Below are positions 53,032 through 61,890 of a stretch of DNA of 64,000 nucleotides, piece by piece. The DNA lies in contig NZ_LT629796.1 of NCBI RefSeq assembly GCF_900106065.1, positions 310,001 through 374,000 on the forward strand. Reading direction: 5' to 3'. Numbering within the stretch: position 1 is the stretch's first letter; each line of letters opens with the position of its first letter. This stretch comes from Pseudomonas mandelii (lineage in GTDB: Bacteria; Pseudomonadota; Gammaproteobacteria; Pseudomonadales; Pseudomonadaceae). The notes beneath the pieces are model-generated. The model worked only from the letters and a program-made list of their open reading frames with translations, did no database searches and was not told the origin of the DNA. The translations under genes and the position numbers were made by a program.

Positions 53032-54576
53032 TCAGTTCGCCACGCCGTCAGCACGTTGGCGCGGCAAAGCCAGTTGCAGCAGGTTGGATTCATTGGCCTC
53101 TGCGCGAGACAACTCGCCGCGCATCGCGCCTTCGCAGAGCACCAGGATGCGGTCGGAAATACCCATCACTTCCATCAGGTCGCTGGACACCACGATCACC
53201 GCGATGCCGCTGGCAGCCAGGTTATGGATGATCTGGTAGATCTCGGCTTTCGCGCCGATATCGATGCCGCGCGTCGGTTCATCGAGCAACAGGACTTTCA
53301 TCGGCATCGACAGCCAGCGGCCGAGAATGGCCTTCTGCTGATTGCCGCCGGACAGGTACATGATTTTCTGCTCGGCGCTCGGCGTCTTCACTTTCAGCGC
53401 CTTGATCTGCTTGTCGGCGTTGCCCTTTTCCCACAAGCCGCGCAACAGGCAACCGAACGTGGAATGGGCGCCTCGCGCACTGATGTTGATGTTCTCGGCG
53501 ACGCTGGCGAGCGGCAGGATGCCCTCCTTCTTGCGATCTTCGGGACACAGCAGAATCCCGGCCGCGATGGCATCACGGGGGGAACGCAGTTTCACCTCAT
53601 GACCACGAAGCTCCAGGCGTCCGGCGGTGTTGCGCGTCAGCCCGCTGAGTATCCGGAACAGCTCGGTACGCCCCGCGCCCACCAGGCCGAACAGCCCGAG
53701 AATCTCGCCCTTGTGCACCTCGAAACTCACGGGTTCACGCAGTCCCGGCCCGAGCAAACCGTCAACCTTGAGCGCCACGGCGCCCCGCTGGCGGCTGCGG
53801 TAATCGTAGATATCCTGAATGTCGCGCCCGACCATGCACGTCACCAACTGGTCGTGGGTCAGTTCGCTCATGTCCTCGAACGTGCGCACGTAGCGGCCGT
53901 CCTTGAACACCGTCACCGCGTTGCAGATGCGGAACACTTCTTCCATGCGATGGGACACGTAAAGCACCACTTTGCCTTCGTCACGCAGACGCCCGATGAT
54001 CGCCATCAAGCGATCGATTTCCCGCGCCGACAGGCTGCTGGTGGGTTCGTCGAAGGCAATCACATGCGCGCCACGGGACAACGCCTTCGCAATCTCCACC
54101 AGCTGTCGCTGACCGAGGGACAGGCGCCCGACTTTCTCTTGCGGGTCGATTTCATCGGCCAGGCCTTTGAGGCAGGCCAACGCTTGCTGGCGCAGCGCGC
54201 CTCGATTGATCAGGCCGAAACTGGCCGGCAGATGACCGAGGAACAGGTTCTCCGCCACGGTCATTTCCGGGACCAGATGCAGCTCTTGGTGGATCACCGC
54301 CACCCGACTGGCGATGCTGTCGGCGGTGGACTTGAAGACCATCGTCTGCTCGCCGATCTGCAGGTCGCCGCTGCTCGGCGTGTAAGCACCGCCGAGGATT
54401 TTCAGCAGGGTCGATTTGCCGGCACCGTTCTCGCCCATCAAGGCATGAACCTGCCCCGGATGAGCGACGAAACTGATGCCATCCAGCGCCTTCACCCCAG
54501 GAAACGTCTTGCCGATCCCGTTGAAGCGCAGGCTGCCGCCGACGCTGTGCTCATGTGTCTGTACTTGCGCGTGCAT
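53032..54576 (-). CDS. araG: Sugar ABC transporter ATP-binding protein, AraG-like
   Basis: 514 residues, two ABC domains in tandem as in RbsA/AraG. First Walker A GENGAGKST near 48, signature LSLGQRQLVEIAKAL, Walker B VIAFDEPTSSLS; second half has the degenerate P-loop (GLVGAGRTELFR), signature LSGGNQQKAILGRWL and LLLDEPTRGID. Energises import through AraH. Reads in series with araF upstream and araH downstream. Confidence 0.92.
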   Translation of the reverse strand: MHAQVQTHEHSVGGSLRFNGIGKTFPGVKALDGISFVAHPGQVHALMGENGAGKSTLLKILGGAYTPSSGDLQIGEQTMVFKSTADSIASRVAVIHQELHLVPEMTVAENLFLGHLPASFGLINRGALRQQALACLKGLADEIDPQEKVGRLSLGQRQLVEIAKALSRGAHVIAFDEPTSSLSAREIDRLMAIIGRLRDEGKVVLYVSHRMEEVFRICNAVTVFKDGRYVRTFEDMSELTHDQLVTCMVGRDIQDIYDYRSRQRGAVALKVDGLLGPGLREPVSFEVHKGEILGLFGLVGAGRTELFRILSGLTRNTAGRLELRGHEVKLRSPRDAIAAGILLCPEDRKKEGILPLASVAENINISARGAHSTFGCLLRGLWEKGNADKQIKALKVKTPSAEQKIMYLSGGNQQKAILGRWLSMPMKVLLLDEPTRGIDIGAKAEIYQIIHNLAASGIAVIVVSSDLMEVMGISDRILVLCEGAMRGELSRAEANESNLLQLALPRQRADGVAN

Positions 54577-54642
54577 AAAACCACCTCATCACACAGATCA
54601 GGCGGCCCCGTCGCCAGGGCCGCCGATGAAATCAACCAGCCC

Positions 54643-55647
54643 TCAGTTCCACAGGCCGATCTTTTCCAGTTCCTGCTTGAAGTTCTCGCGAGTGATCAGC
54701 GTCACGTCGTCCATCGCGGTGTACTTCGGTGGTTCTTTGCCGGTGGTGACCCACTCGAACATCATGCTCGCGGTGTTGTAGCCTTCGATGTGAGGGCTCG
54801 GCAGCATCGAGCCGAAGAAACCGCTGTTGGCTTTCTTCAGTTCGCCGATGGCGTCGGTACCGTTGATGCCGATGCCGATCACGTTGGCAGCAGCGAAACC
54901 GGCGCTTTCGGTGGCGCGCACGCCGCCCAATACGGTGTTGTCGTTCATGCCGCCGATGATCAGGTTTTTCGCCGCGCCCGGCAGTTTCACCAGGGCCGAG
55001 TTGGTGGCGTCCATGCTGCCCGGTACGTCGAGGGTTTTCAGCGCCGAGAACAGGATGTGGTCTTTCGGCATCCCGGCGTCTTCCAGGGCTTTGACCGAAC
55101 CGTCGGTGCGCTTTTTGCCGGTGTCGAGTTCATTGAAGGTGTTGATCACCGCATAGGTTTCTTTCCAGTCCCAGCCGCGTTTTTTCGCTTCGGTGGCCAT
55201 TGCCGCGCCCTGCTTCTGGCCGACTTCGAATGCGGCCATGCCGAGGTAAGGAACGTCTTCCATGAACTTGCCATTGGCATCGACGAAACGGTCATCGACA
55301 GCGATGACTTTCATACCATTGAGCTTGGCCTTGGCCATGATGGCCGGGCCAAGGGAGACGTCCGGCGGGCAGATCACGAAGCCTTTGGCACCATTGGCTG
55401 CAAGGCTATCGATGGCCGAGAGGGTTTTCTCGCCGTCAGGCACGGCGATCTTGATGACAGTGAAGCCCTTGTCTTTCCCGGCCTTTTCGGCGAATGCCCA
55501 TTCGGTCTGGAACCAGGGCTCTTCCGCCTGCTTGACCAGGAAGCCGATTTTCACTTCCTCGGCCGCCAGCAGCGTGCTGCTCAAGCTGACCGCAGTGACC
55601 GCCAAAGCGGCACAGCACAGGGAACGGATCCCACGACGACGATTCAT
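54643..55647 (-). CDS. araF: Periplasmic sugar-binding protein, AraF-like
   Basis: 334 residues with a signal peptide (AALAVTAVSLSSTLLAAEE). The mature part follows E. coli AraF closely from memory: KIGFLVKQAEEPWFQTEWAFAEKAGKDKGF (key residues FLVKQ, EEPWFQTEW), IAVPDGEKTLSAIDSLAANGAKGFVICPPD (key residues), NDNTVLGGVRATE and GSMLPSPHIEGYN. AraF binds L-arabinose and also D-galactose, which suits the local galactose-oxidation genes. Start ATG 55647 has AAGGAG upstream. Confidence 0.92.
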   Translation of the reverse strand: MNRRRGIRSLCCAALAVTAVSLSSTLLAAEEVKIGFLVKQAEEPWFQTEWAFAEKAGKDKGFTVIKIAVPDGEKTLSAIDSLAANGAKGFVICPPDVSLGPAIMAKAKLNGMKVIAVDDRFVDANGKFMEDVPYLGMAAFEVGQKQGAAMATEAKKRGWDWKETYAVINTFNELDTGKKRTDGSVKALEDAGMPKDHILFSALKTLDVPGSMDATNSALVKLPGAAKNLIIGGMNDNTVLGGVRATESAGFAAANVIGIGINGTDAIGELKKANSGFFGSMLPSPHIEGYNTASMMFEWVTTGKEPPKYTAMDDVTLITRENFKQELEKIGLWN

Positions 55648-55704
55648 AGCTGACTCCTTGTTATTTTTTTTGAGCGTTATTTTGAAAGCCGGTACTGCAA
55701 ATAG

Positions 55705-55717
55705 TCATATCGTATGA
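55705..55717. promoter_or_regulatory. Palindrome upstream of araF
   Basis: TCATATCGTATGA, symmetric apart from the centre base triplet, 58 bases before the araF start in the 114-bp gap after the SDR gene. It resembles the ATCATATGAT site upstream of the FadR-type regulator gene at 58464. Confidence 0.4.
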
Positions 55718-55761
55718 TGATTGGATTTCAGACGGAACTTCGCGTCTGAAAGACGTTTTGC

Positions 55762-56580
55762 TCAGTCGTGATACATGACCGAGCGTCCACCATCGATGGT
55801 GATGCATGAAGCATTGATGAACGGTGCTTCATCGCTGGCCAGGAAGACGGCCGTCATGGCCACTTCCATCGGTTGCCCGATACGACGCGGCGGATGCAGG
55901 TCGAATGCCCTCTGACGTTCGGCCTGGGGGTCGGCAAAACCGTTCCAGTAATCGACGTTCAATTGGGTTTCGATGTAGCCCGGCGCGATCGCATTCACGC
56001 GAACGCCCTTTGGCGCGTATTCGATGCCCAGCGCGCGGGTCAGCCCGAGCAAGCCGTGCTTGGCCACCGGGTACGGAAAGCAGCCCGGGATGATGTGGGT
56101 GGAATGGGTCGAAGCGATGTTGATGATGCTGCCGATGCCCTGCTCGATCATTTGCGGCAGCACGGCTTTGCAGCCATACCACGCGCCGTCGAGGTCGATG
56201 GCGAAGCAGCGATGCCAGTCTTCTTCGGTCATTTCCAGTGGATCGCGGAATACGTTGACCCCAGCGCAGTTGACCAATACGTCGATCCGGCCGTGACGCT
56301 CGACGGCCAACCTGGCCATCGCGTGCAGATCTTGCTGCCGGGAGACGTCAGCCTTGATGGCCTGGACATCGAAGCCTTTGTCCCTCCAGTGCGCCGCGAC
56401 TTTCTCGACTTTTTCGGCCTGAATATCACTGATGATCAGTTTGGCTTGCTGCGACGCGAACGTGGCGACGATGGCCTCGCCGATGCCCTGCGCAGCGCCG
56501 GTCAGCAGCACGACCTTGTTTTTCAGGCGCTCGCCTTTGGCTGGTTCGGGCACGGCTGGCAAGGAGAGAGGCTCAGCCAT
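55762..56580 (-). CDS. SDR sugar 1-dehydrogenase (galactose or arabinose type)
   Basis: 272 residues. Classical SDR: VLLTGAAQGIGEAI (TGxxxGIG), Asp at the end of strand 2 (ISDIQAE, NAD preference), NCAGVN, Ser in NIASTHS, and Tyr-Lys in YPVAKHG. C-terminal substrate loop FDLHPPRRIGQPMEVA. Between an AraFGH-type importer and an SMP-30 lactonase, it most likely oxidises the C1 of D-galactose and/or L-arabinose to the lactone. First gene of the SDR-araF-araG-araH transcript, from the promoter at 56718-56775. Confidence 0.88.
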   Translation of the reverse strand: MAEPLSLPAVPEPAKGERLKNKVVLLTGAAQGIGEAIVATFASQQAKLIISDIQAEKVEKVAAHWRDKGFDVQAIKADVSRQQDLHAMARLAVERHGRIDVLVNCAGVNVFRDPLEMTEEDWHRCFAIDLDGAWYGCKAVLPQMIEQGIGSIINIASTHSTHIIPGCFPYPVAKHGLLGLTRALGIEYAPKGVRVNAIAPGYIETQLNVDYWNGFADPQAERQRAFDLHPPRRIGQPMEVAMTAVFLASDEAPFINASCITIDGGRSVMYHD

Positions 56581-56717
56581 GGATCAAGCCCCCTTTTTTC
56601 AGGGACGACAAAAGCCGGGCATCTGTCGATGTCCGGTCAAAAGTCTTTTTGGAAAATCGCTGCATCACTTCACCTGTTTTGTTTTTTTAAGTGTGAGTGC
56701 GTGTAACTGATGGCCGA

Positions 56718-56775
56718 CTATAAACCCGACCACCAAATAATCTCAATATATAATTTTACATCCCATATTTTGGGA
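56718..56775 (-). promoter_or_regulatory. Sugar dehydrogenase/araFGH promoter with TCCCATATTTTGGGA operator
   Basis: Minus strand: palindrome TCCCAAAATATGGGA (56761-56775), -35 TTGAGA (56741-56746), 17-bp spacer, -10 TTATAG (56718-56723), leader of about 130 bases. Offsets and the TCTCAATATATAA and CTATAAACCC blocks are identical to the dgo promoter at 40998-41055. Confidence 0.75.
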
Positions 56776-56777
56776 TT

Positions 56778-57653
56778 TTATCCGGCAAAGCGGGTGCATG
56801 TTTTTCCGGGTACATCGACGCGAATCGACAGCAGCGCGCCGTCCAGCGGGTGGTTGAGCGGACTCGCGGCGCTGGTGACGTAAAGGGTTTTCAAGTCTTC
56901 GCCGCCGAACACGCAACTGGTGGGGCGGCTGACCGGCAATTCGATCACGCGGTCGACATAGCCATCCGGAGTTAGCCTGATCAGGCAGCTACCGTCCCAG
57001 CGGGCGTTCCAGATGAAACCCTCGGCATCCATCGCCGAGCCATCGGGGCCGCCCCGATCGTGGGGACCGAACCAGACATACGCGGTGTCCAGGTTGCCAT
57101 CGGTGTGGACGAAATGGCGGTACAAGGTTTTGTCCATGCTGTCGGCGAAAAACAGCGTGGTCTCGTCCTCGCTCCACAGCAACGTGTTGGGAATGCCCAG
57201 CCCGCGAAGCAGCGGCGTGACCCGGGCGTCGCGGTCGATGCGAAACAGGCCGCCGGAGCGACGCACAATGGGCAGGTCTTCGCCATTTTCACCGATGTTG
57301 TTCTGCATGGTGCCAAGCCAGAGCCGACCCTGTGCATCGCAGCGGGCTTCGTTGGCGCGGTTGCCGGGTTGCGGGTCGGCGACGCAGAGCAAGGTCAGGC
57401 GCGGCTCAAGCCCCGGCGAATCAAGGTCCAGCCGATAGACGCCGCTGCTCAACGTCACGAGCGCATCGCCGCTTTCACAGGGGATAAACGCGGACACGTG
57501 TTCCGGCATTTTCCAGATTTGCACGTTGGCGCCGATCAGTCGCAGGGCTTGCTTGCCGGCGATGTCCACCCAATACAGCGCCTGGGTCGGCACATCCCAG
57601 AACGGACCTTCACCGAGTTGCGCACGGTGTCCGGTAACCGCATTCCACGTCAT
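56778..57653 (-). CDS. SMP-30/gluconolactonase family lactonase
   Basis: 291 residues, six-bladed propeller lactonase. Metal-site residues in LGEGPFWDVPTQALYWVDI (Glu about 18), NEARCDAQGRLWLGTM (Asn/Asp), and DGSAMDAEGFIWNARWDGS (Asp, Asn). Hydrolyses the aldonolactone made by the neighbouring sugar dehydrogenase to galactonate or arabonate. It is on the same strand, directly before the SDR promoter and after the FadR-type regulator gene (36-base gap), with which it may be cotranscribed. Confidence 0.9.
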   Translation of the reverse strand: MTWNAVTGHRAQLGEGPFWDVPTQALYWVDIAGKQALRLIGANVQIWKMPEHVSAFIPCESGDALVTLSSGVYRLDLDSPGLEPRLTLLCVADPQPGNRANEARCDAQGRLWLGTMQNNIGENGEDLPIVRRSGGLFRIDRDARVTPLLRGLGIPNTLLWSEDETTLFFADSMDKTLYRHFVHTDGNLDTAYVWFGPHDRGGPDGSAMDAEGFIWNARWDGSCLIRLTPDGYVDRVIELPVSRPTSCVFGGEDLKTLYVTSAASPLNHPLDGALLSIRVDVPGKTCTRFAG

Positions 57654-57689
57654 GAAACCTCCTGTTGTTTTTTATGTGGCGCAAGCCTC

Positions 57690-58406
57690 TCAGCCGGCTT
57701 TTTTGTCGGCCATGACTTTTGGATAAAAGCGTTTGATCGCCAGGTCCGCGTTATCGATCAGGGTCATGCAGGCCCAGACACCCCGCGCGGCATCCCGTGC
57801 GGCGATGGCGTCGGCCATGTCTTTGTGAATCGGCAGCGTGCGGCGCAATTCGTCCGGGTCGGCGGCGGACACTTCGAACGACACCGCCAACAACGCGCCA
57901 AGGGCCGGGACCATTTGTTCGATGAACTGGTTGTGGCTGGCGGCGAGTATGCACTCGTGGAAGATCTGGTCGGCGCGGTTGTAATCAACGCCGCTGTCCA
58001 CCGCCCGTTCCAACGCGTTATAGGCCTGCTGGATCGCCTGGACCTGTTCGACCGTTGCGCGCTCGCAGGCCCAGCGCACGGCCATCGGTTCGATGGTGCG
58101 GCGCAGATCGAGCAAGTCGTCGACGAAGTTTTCCGGCAAGCCGCTGCGCGAAAGCCAACCCACTACTTGTGGGTCGAAGAGGTTCCAGCGTCGCACCGGC
58201 AATACCCGTGTACCGACCTTTGGCCCGACTTCGAGCATGCCTTTGGCGACCAGGGTTTTGATGGCTTCGCGGATGACCGTGCGACTGACACCCAACTGCT
58301 CACCCAGGTCGGCTTCGACCTTGATGGTTTCACCCGGCTTGACCTGGCCGGCGGCTATCCAGCAACCCAGCCAATCGACGGTCGACGCATGAAAACTGCT
58401 GGACAT
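57690..58406 (-). CDS. FadR-subfamily GntR regulator (FCD domain)
   Basis: 238 residues. Winged helix (GETIKVEADLGEQLGVSRTVIREAIKTLVAKG by key residues LGVSRTVIREAIKTL), then the all-helical FCD domain with metal-type residues (LDLRRTIEPMAVRWACERA, DQIFHECILAASHNQ). Many FadR-type regulators of this pattern control sugar-acid catabolism. First gene of the lactonase side; ATG 58406 is chosen with GAGGTG before it. A palindrome about 60 bases upstream is a likely autoregulatory site. Confidence 0.9.
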   Translation of the reverse strand: MSSSFHASTVDWLGCWIAAGQVKPGETIKVEADLGEQLGVSRTVIREAIKTLVAKGMLEVGPKVGTRVLPVRRWNLFDPQVVGWLSRSGLPENFVDDLLDLRRTIEPMAVRWACERATVEQVQAIQQAYNALERAVDSGVDYNRADQIFHECILAASHNQFIEQMVPALGALLAVSFEVSAADPDELRRTLPIHKDMADAIAARDAARGVWACMTLIDNADLAIKRFYPKVMADKKAG

Positions 58407-58463
58407 GGACACCTCGATGCAGGAGCGGCACAAAGCCGTTCGCGATGGGTGTCCACGCTAATC

Positions 58464-58473
58464 ATCATATGAT
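58464..58473. promoter_or_regulatory. Palindrome upstream of the FadR-type gene
   Basis: ATCATATGAT, within AATCATCATATGATTGG. FadR-type proteins often bind short A/T-rich palindromes near their own promoter. Compare TCATATCGTATGATGATTGG at 55705. Confidence 0.4.
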
Positions 58474-58513
58474 TGGGTGTCAATTTGATTTTTTGGATGA
58501 CTCACACATCCAA

Positions 58514-58603
58514 TGTGGGAGCGAGCCTGCTCGCGATGGCGGCGTAACAGGTAACATCTAGGTTGATGTTATGGCCTCATCGCGAGCAAGCCCGCCCCCA
58601 CAG
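58514..58603. repeat. REP pair (REPIN), GCGAGCAGGCTCGCTCCC type
   Basis: TGTGGGAGCGAGCCTGCTCGCGATGG ... ATCGCGAGCAAGCCCGCCCCCACA, with a nested AACATC/GATGTT arm in the loop, downstream of the DUF1285 gene. Confidence 0.82.
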
Positions 58604-58612
58604 TGCTATGCG

Positions 58613-59173
58613 TTAAGGCTCAAGGCCGATGGGGAAGAATTCACCGCCGCTCCATACACCCAGCCAACGTTGCCCGTCGATCTCACGGGTCACGGCCAAC
58701 TCCACCAGTTGGTAGAACACATTACGATGGATCAGGGCTTCGAGGTTGGTGCGCACATGCACGTAGGGTGCTGGCTCTTGCGTGACCGGGTCGATCACCA
58801 CGCGAATCGGGTGTTCGGTGCCGGCGTCCGTGGTCTCGTCGACGTTGGTGGTGAAGCGCAGAAGCTGGGCTTCGCCCTCGCCTTCCACGTCCACGGCAAT
58901 CGCCACAAACGGCGCATCATCGACCTTGATGCCCACTTTCTCGCCCGGAGTGATCAGAAAATAGTCATCGCCATCGCGGCGAATGATGGTGGAAAACAAT
59001 TTGACCATCGGCTTGCGCCCGATCGGCGTCCCCAGGTAATACCAGGTGCCGTCGCGGGCGATGCGCATGTCGATGTCGCCACAGAAATCAGGGTTCCACA
59101 GGTGGACCGGCGGCAAGCCTTTGGTTTTGGGGATTTGCCCCAACAAGTCGTTGGCTTTTTGCGGGCCACTCAT
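58613..59173 (-). CDS. DUF1285 domain-containing protein
   Basis: 186 residues, the length of the DUF1285 family. [34 protein letters not shown] (key residues [24 protein letters not shown]) and [12 protein letters not shown] are the family pattern. Cytoplasmic; function unknown. 15 bases after the DUF4823 stop, so cotranscribed. Confidence 0.9.
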   Translation of the reverse strand: MSGPQKANDLLGQIPKTKGLPPVHLWNPDFCGDIDMRIARDGTWYYLGTPIGRKPMVKLFSTIIRRDGDDYFLITPGEKVGIKVDDAPFVAIAVDVEGEGEAQLLRFTTNVDETTDAGTEHPIRVVIDPVTQEPAPYVHVRTNLEALIHRNVFYQLVELAVTREIDGQRWLGVWSGGEFFPIGLEP

Positions 59174-59188
59174 GGCGTTCTCCTTGGA

Positions 59189-59794
59189 TTACTGGTCGCT
59201 GAGACCAATCAGGCTGCGCGCGTATTGCTCAAGCGGCGGGCCGATCAGGTCTTGTGGCTTGTTATCGTGGAACGTCAGTAAACCGCCACGACTCTTGATA
59301 CGTGCAGTATCAATCAAATACTGGGTGCTGGTCTCGATCAACATGATCTGAATCACGCCGCTGTCGATGCCCAAGCGATCCACGTATTCCTGATCGAGCC
59401 ATTCGTCCGAGTTACCGATTCGGTCATCCGCCTTGGCGAACCGTGTGTAAAGCAGGTAATGGGCACCGGCGGCGCGGGCTTCACCCATGGCCTGGTCGAG
59501 ACCTTCGGGCGCGCGCGCTCGGCGGACCATCGGGAAATATTCGATAAAGCCGTTGAAGGCTTCTTCAGCGACCACGTTAGGTCGCGGATAAGCACTGCCC
59601 GGCGGCGCGAAGGCACCTTGGGCGATGTAGATGAATGAGTCCGGCTGAATGCGCAGGTTATTCACCCGACGACTGTCGCTGTGATCCAGCAGCCCTGCAT
59701 CGCTCATGTGGTAGCGAGTTCCTTCAGCCATATCGCTGACATTCATGCAGCCACCAAGCGCCAAAACGGCCAGCAGCAAAACCAGGCTACGCAT
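59189..59794 (-). CDS. DUF4823 lipoprotein
   Basis: 201 residues. Lipobox LALGGC (Cys16), then MNVSDMAEGTRYHMSDAG and the DUF4823 core with RGGLLTFHDNKPQDLIGPPL (key residues). Probably outer-membrane anchored; role unknown. First of a two-gene unit with DUF1285. Confidence 0.88.
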   Translation of the reverse strand: MRSLVLLLAVLALGGCMNVSDMAEGTRYHMSDAGLLDHSDSRRVNNLRIQPDSFIYIAQGAFAPPGSAYPRPNVVAEEAFNGFIEYFPMVRRARAPEGLDQAMGEARAAGAHYLLYTRFAKADDRIGNSDEWLDQEYVDRLGIDSGVIQIMLIETSTQYLIDTARIKSRGGLLTFHDNKPQDLIGPPLEQYARSLIGLSDQ

Positions 59795-59888
59795 CCTACC
59801 CTCCAGAGGCCGGTGACGGAAAACCGGCGAATGGCCATTGGATGCAGCTTCCGCGCCAGCTCAAGGATGTTGTGGCCTTATAGATAGC

Positions 59889-59908
59889 AATCGCGAGCAG
59901 GCTCGGAG
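59889..59908. repeat. Truncated REP half-element
   Basis: AATCGCGAGCAGGCTCGGAG, one arm of the GCGAGCAGGC type without its partner, in the 138-base gap before moaA's end. Confidence 0.5.
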
Positions 59909-59932
59909 CGGCGTTCGGACAATGAGGCCCGA

Positions 59933-60901
59933 TCAGCCGCCAATAATCTTCATGATGGTCGCCCCCCCCGAGAACGCCACTTCCTGCTTGTCCCCCAAGG
60001 CTTTCACCAGAAGTCGCTGCAACGCTGGCAATGCCTGATGGCGCGGCTTGTCGAGCAGATCGCCGACATAGTGGCGATTGCTCGACGATAAACAGCCATG
60101 CAGCCAGCCGGTGGACGACAGACGCAGGCGTGAACAAGTCCGGCAGAAGGGAACGCTTTCATTGGCGATCACGCCGAAGTGCCCCAGCCCCGGTATTTGG
60201 TAACGCACGGCAGTGGCGTCTACGGGTGCATCGGCCTGCAAATACTCGTAACGCTCGCCAATCAGGCTCAGCAACTGCTGAAGGCTGACGAACTGTTGCA
60301 GGAAAGCGTTGTTGTCGCTGGCCAGATGACCCATGCGCATCAGCTCGATGAAGCGCAATTCATAGCCACGCTCCAGGCAGTAATCGAGCAGAGGCATCAC
60401 TTGATCAAGGTTCTGGCCGCGCAGGGGCACCATGTTGACCTTGATTTTAAGGCCGGCGGCCTTGGCCTGATCCATCCCGTCGAGCACCGTCGCCAGGTCG
60501 CCGCCACGGGCAATGCTGCGGAACGCGCTGGCATCCAGGGTATCGAGGGAAACGTTGATGCGACGGATGCCGGCGTCTACCAGCAACGGCAGCTTTTTCG
60601 CCAGCAGCTGACCATTGGTAGTCAGGCTGATGTCTTCCAGGCCCATCTTGCCGACGGCCGTCATGAAGGCTTCGAGCTTGGGGCTGACCAGCGGCTCGCC
60701 ACCGGTGATGCGCAAGCGCTCGATGCCCGCCGCTTCGATCAGGTACGCCACGCCGCGCGCCATGGCGTCGGCCGACAATTCGTCCTGCGCAGCCACCAGC
60801 CGCTTGCCGTTGGGCACGCAGTAGGTACACGCGTAATTGCAGGCTGAGGTCAGGCTGATCCGCAGATTGCGGAAACGCCTGCCTTGACGGTCAACGATCA
60901 T
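59933..60901 (-). CDS. moaA: GTP 3',8-cyclase MoaA
   Basis: 322 residues, radical-SAM enzyme that starts molybdenum cofactor synthesis from GTP. The N-terminal cluster CNYACTYC (Cys21, 25, 28) binds SAM; the C-terminal cluster has CRTCSRLRLSSTGWLHGC (Cys residues). The end IMKIIGG has the Gly-Gly tail needed for activity. ITGGEPLVSPKLEAF is another family mark. No other moa gene is adjacent. A/T-rich sequence upstream (60905-61039). Confidence 0.95.
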   Translation of the reverse strand: MIVDRQGRRFRNLRISLTSACNYACTYCVPNGKRLVAAQDELSADAMARGVAYLIEAAGIERLRITGGEPLVSPKLEAFMTAVGKMGLEDISLTTNGQLLAKKLPLLVDAGIRRINVSLDTLDASAFRSIARGGDLATVLDGMDQAKAAGLKIKVNMVPLRGQNLDQVMPLLDYCLERGYELRFIELMRMGHLASDNNAFLQQFVSLQQLLSLIGERYEYLQADAPVDATAVRYQIPGLGHFGVIANESVPFCRTCSRLRLSSTGWLHGCLSSSNRHYVGDLLDKPRHQALPALQRLLVKALGDKQEVAFSGGATIMKIIGG

Positions 60902-61039
60902 GGAGCACTCCGGCGAAAGGAATTTGAACGCGTAAAACTTGACTCACAAATCAAGTTTTAGCAAGTCCCATGCCTGAGTATATTCCTGAGGTACTGCGCC
61001 ATATAGAGAAATCATTGCGCAATAAGGCAACTGAATGGT

Positions 61040-61678
61040 TCAGCTACTCGGAGTGTCGGTATCGCGCTTGCGCTTGTTGCCCATGCGCACGCCGATATCC
61101 ATCAGGAACTGGAAGAAACCTTCCTGATCTTCCAGCACATTGCTCCAGAACGGCGAGTGATACAGCGCCACGGCACCGTGCACCAGCGCCCAGGACGCGC
61201 AGTAATGGAAGTAAGGCGGCACGTCTTCAAGCTTGCCTTCGCTGATCCGGCCCTTGATCAGCAAGGTCAGGCGTTCGAAGTTCGAGGCGCGGATCTTGTG
61301 CAGTTCCTCGACCATCTCCGGCACCTGGTTGCCCTTGACCACCTTCTCTTCCAGGCGATCGAACAAGCGATAGCGTTGCGGATCGCGCATGCGGAATTCG
61401 AAGTAGGCCCGGGACAGGGCTTCCTTGTCCTTGTCGACATCAGCCGAATGCAACAGCTCGTTCAGATCACGCTCGTAGTCGAGCATCAGGCGCAGATAGA
61501 TCTCCGCCTTGGATTTGAAATGCTTGTAGATCGTGCCTTTGCCGATACCGACGGCATCAGCAATCATCTCGACGGTGACACTGTCTTCACCTTGGTCGAG
61601 GAACAGCTTGAGCGCGGTATCGAGAATTTCTTGCTCGCGGCGACGAAACTCACGGACCTTACGAGGTTCTTTATGCAT
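61040..61678 (-). CDS. TetR/AcrR family regulator
   Basis: 212 residues. N-terminal HTH: REQEILDTALKLFLDQGEDSVTVEMIADAVGIGKGTIYKHFKSKAEI (key residues LFLDQGEDSVTVE, GIGKGTIYKHFKSK). The C-terminal ligand domain includes a conserved helix pattern of unknown ligand. In P. aeruginosa a TetR gene occupies the same place near tatD; the target is not known. Lys/Arg-rich C-terminus. Confidence 0.9.
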   Translation of the reverse strand: MHKEPRKVREFRRREQEILDTALKLFLDQGEDSVTVEMIADAVGIGKGTIYKHFKSKAEIYLRLMLDYERDLNELLHSADVDKDKEALSRAYFEFRMRDPQRYRLFDRLEEKVVKGNQVPEMVEELHKIRASNFERLTLLIKGRISEGKLEDVPPYFHYCASWALVHGAVALYHSPFWSNVLEDQEGFFQFLMDIGVRMGNKRKRDTDTPSS

Positions 61679-61890
61679 AAGAAAAGGTCTGTAGGGGTCA
61701 AAATTCGAAGCCGCGTATTATGCCTAACTTGCGCCAAAATGCACGGATCATCCGACCATATCTGTGTTTCTTGATGATTTCACACAGGGTCGCCTGTTGA
61801 TGAGAACACTTCCGAAGCGCCCGTATTCCAAAATTGTTTAAAAACCGGGACCGGTAAACTGGACTCGGCGCAATACTGATCAATACTTGA

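Noticed and set aside
51784-55653. 1289-codon open frame on the plus strand
   Set aside because: It is antisense to the araF, araG and araH genes, which have clear families. The frame is open because of high-GC third positions, and its protein is His/Arg/Gln-rich with no domain.
59796-60137. 113-codon frame on the minus strand overlapping moaA's end
   Set aside because: Overlaps the moaA 3' end in another frame and covers a REP remnant; no family.
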